Assembly: GCA_905193395.1 (NCBI GenBank)
Contig: CAJJOO010000100.1
Coordinates: 1-6,018 of the forward strand
Direction of reading: 5' to 3'
DNA length: 6,018 nucleotides
Source: an uncultured Porphyromonadaceae bacterium
GTDB taxonomy: Bacteria; Bacteroidota; Bacteroidia; Bacteroidales; Muribaculaceae
Shown here piece by piece: positions 5,009-6,018 of the stretch. Made by a program: the position numbers and the translations under genes. Under the pieces are notes generated by a model, which saw nothing but the letters and a program-made list of their open reading frames with translations, was not told the DNA's origin and made no database searches. Within the stretch, counting starts at the first letter, position 1; the number at the start of each line of letters is the position of its first letter.

Positions 5009-6018
5009 ATGTCATTACTCACATTTCCATTTGTCGAACTGCGGCTGCCCACTGCCGGCGAGGGGGTGGAAAACGTAATCACCTACGAGGACAAGGACGG
5101 CTATCGCCTTGTGCACCAGAGTTGCGGCCCCACACTGGGCTACTGTCCCGGCTCGGGTGTCGCCATTGGACTTGCCGACGGCCTGGCATTCAAGAGTTTC
5201 GACGGAACTGACATCCTTCTGCCTTATGCCGACTGGCGCCTCTCTGCCGCCGAACGTGCCGCCGACCTGGCCTCGCGCCTCACGATTGACGAGATTGCCG
5301 GGCTGATGCTTTACAGCCCGCAGAATAAACTGCCCATGCCCGCAGGCACCGACACCTATGGGGGCAGAACCTTTGCCGAAAGCGGCTGCCGGCCCTGGGA
5401 CCTCAGCGACGGACAGCGTAAGTTCCTCATCGATGACAATGTGCGCCATGTGCTTGTATCGACCGTGGCAAGCGTCGAGGCCGCGGCGCGCTGGAACAAT
5501 AATGTACAGGCTCTATGCGAGAGCCGTACCCACGGCATTCCGGCCAATAATTCATCGGACCCGCGCCATTCCGCGTTCCACGACGCCGAATTCTCGCCTG
5601 GTTCCTCGGGCCAGTTGTCGCTGTGGAGCAATCTGATGGGTCTGGCCTCGACGTTCAGCCCCGAGACGGTGGCCCGCTTCGCCGACATTGCCTCGCGCGA
5701 GTACCGCGCACTGGGCCTTGCCACGGCACTCTCGCCCCAGGCCGACCTCGGCACCGACCCACGCTGGTACCGCTACAACGCAACCTTCGGCAACGACCCC
5801 GCACTTGTCACCGACCTTATCCGCGCCTATTGCGACGGCTTCCAGTCCGGCACGCCCGGCGGCGAGCCGACGGGGTGGGGCGAGTGCAGCGTCAACACCA
5901 TGGTGAAACACTGGCCCGGCGGCGGCTCGGGTGAAGGCGGACGCGACGCACACTACGGCAACGGCAAGTTTGCCGTCTATCCCGGCGGCTGTATGGCCGA
6001 CCACGTCCGGCCCTTTGT
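5009..6018 (+). CDS. Glycoside hydrolase family 3 protein, beta-glucosidase-like (3' truncated by window)
   Basis: The frame is open from the ATG at 5009 to the window edge, giving 336 complete codons and two extra bases. Residues 73-101 (YADWRLS...LTIDEIAGLML) match the lead-in to the GH3 N-terminal barrel. Further GH3 landmarks are GIPANNSSDPRH (176-187), the SPQADLGTDPRWYR region (DPRW at 250-253), and VKHWPGGGSGEGGRDAH (299-315), whose Lys300-His301 and Arg312/His315 region forms part of the sugar-binding subsite in this family. The nucleophile Asp, the second (alpha/beta sandwich) domain and any further domains lie beyond the edge. Family members typically exceed 700 residues. GH3 enzymes remove terminal sugars with retention; beta-glucosidase is the commonest activity, but xylosidase and others occur, so the substrate is open. 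The N-terminus has no hydrophobic signal sequence, suggesting a cytoplasmic enzyme unless the true start differs. It begins 38 bases after the sugar transferase stop, behind an A/T-rich leader with no clear promoter. Confidence 0.9.
   Translation, partial: MSLLTFPFVELRLPTAGEGVENVITYEDKDGYRLVHQSCGPTLGYCPGSGVAIGLADGLAFKSFDGTDILLPYADWRLSAAERAADLASRLTIDEIAGLMLYSPQNKLPMPAGTDTYGGRTFAESGCRPWDLSDGQRKFLIDDNVRHVLVSTVASVEAAARWNNNVQALCESRTHGIPANNSSDPRHSAFHDAEFSPGSSGQLSLWSNLMGLASTFSPETVARFADIASREYRALGLATALSPQADLGTDPRWYRYNATFGNDPALVTDLIRAYCDGFQSGTPGGEPTGWGECSVNTMVKHWPGGGSGEGGRDAHYGNGKFAVYPGGCMADHVRPF

Overview
The window looks like a stretch of ordinary chromosome from a GC-rich member of the Bacteroidota, most likely order Bacteroidales. 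Three things support this. Both promoters I can read match the Bacteroidota primary sigma factor pattern (TTTG, 19-21 bp, TAnnTTTG). The start codons lack Shine-Dalgarno sequences, and the one best-supported forward start follows an A/T-rich leader. The proteins also have a Bacteroidales flavour: a large multi-repeat DUF349 protein, a medium-form threonine ammonia-lyase and a GH3 glycosidase. Genus cannot be fixed from sequence alone; Muribaculaceae-like or Alistipes-like lineages would fit the base composition.

Layout. Bases 1-117 hold the last 38 codons of an unidentified plus-strand gene. It converges on ilvA, which lies on the minus strand at 194-1390, and a perfect 16-bp hairpin at 135-174 separates the two 3' ends. 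The 165-bp space between ilvA and the next gene carries two back-to-back sigma-type promoters, one per direction, plus a short hairpin near the predicted 5' end of the rightward transcript. At 1556-3418 lies a 620-residue DUF349 protein with five repeats, ended by a 13-bp hairpin terminator. After a GC-rich 108-bp gap comes a polyprenyl-phosphate sugar-1-phosphate transferase (WbaP/WcaJ-like, start at 3597 preferred over 3570). Thirty-eight bases after its stop a GH3 glycoside hydrolase begins at 5009 and runs off the right edge.

How the genes relate. They do not form an obvious pathway. ilvA belongs to threonine catabolism or isoleucine precursor supply. The DUF349 protein has no assigned role. 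The sugar transferase would start a lipid-linked glycan on the inner membrane, and the GH3 enzyme would hydrolyse glycosides. The last two are close enough to be co-transcribed, but nothing in the window shows that they act together. I found no mobile element, CRISPR array, RNA gene or convincing new multi-gene system. The least understood item is the DUF349 gene.
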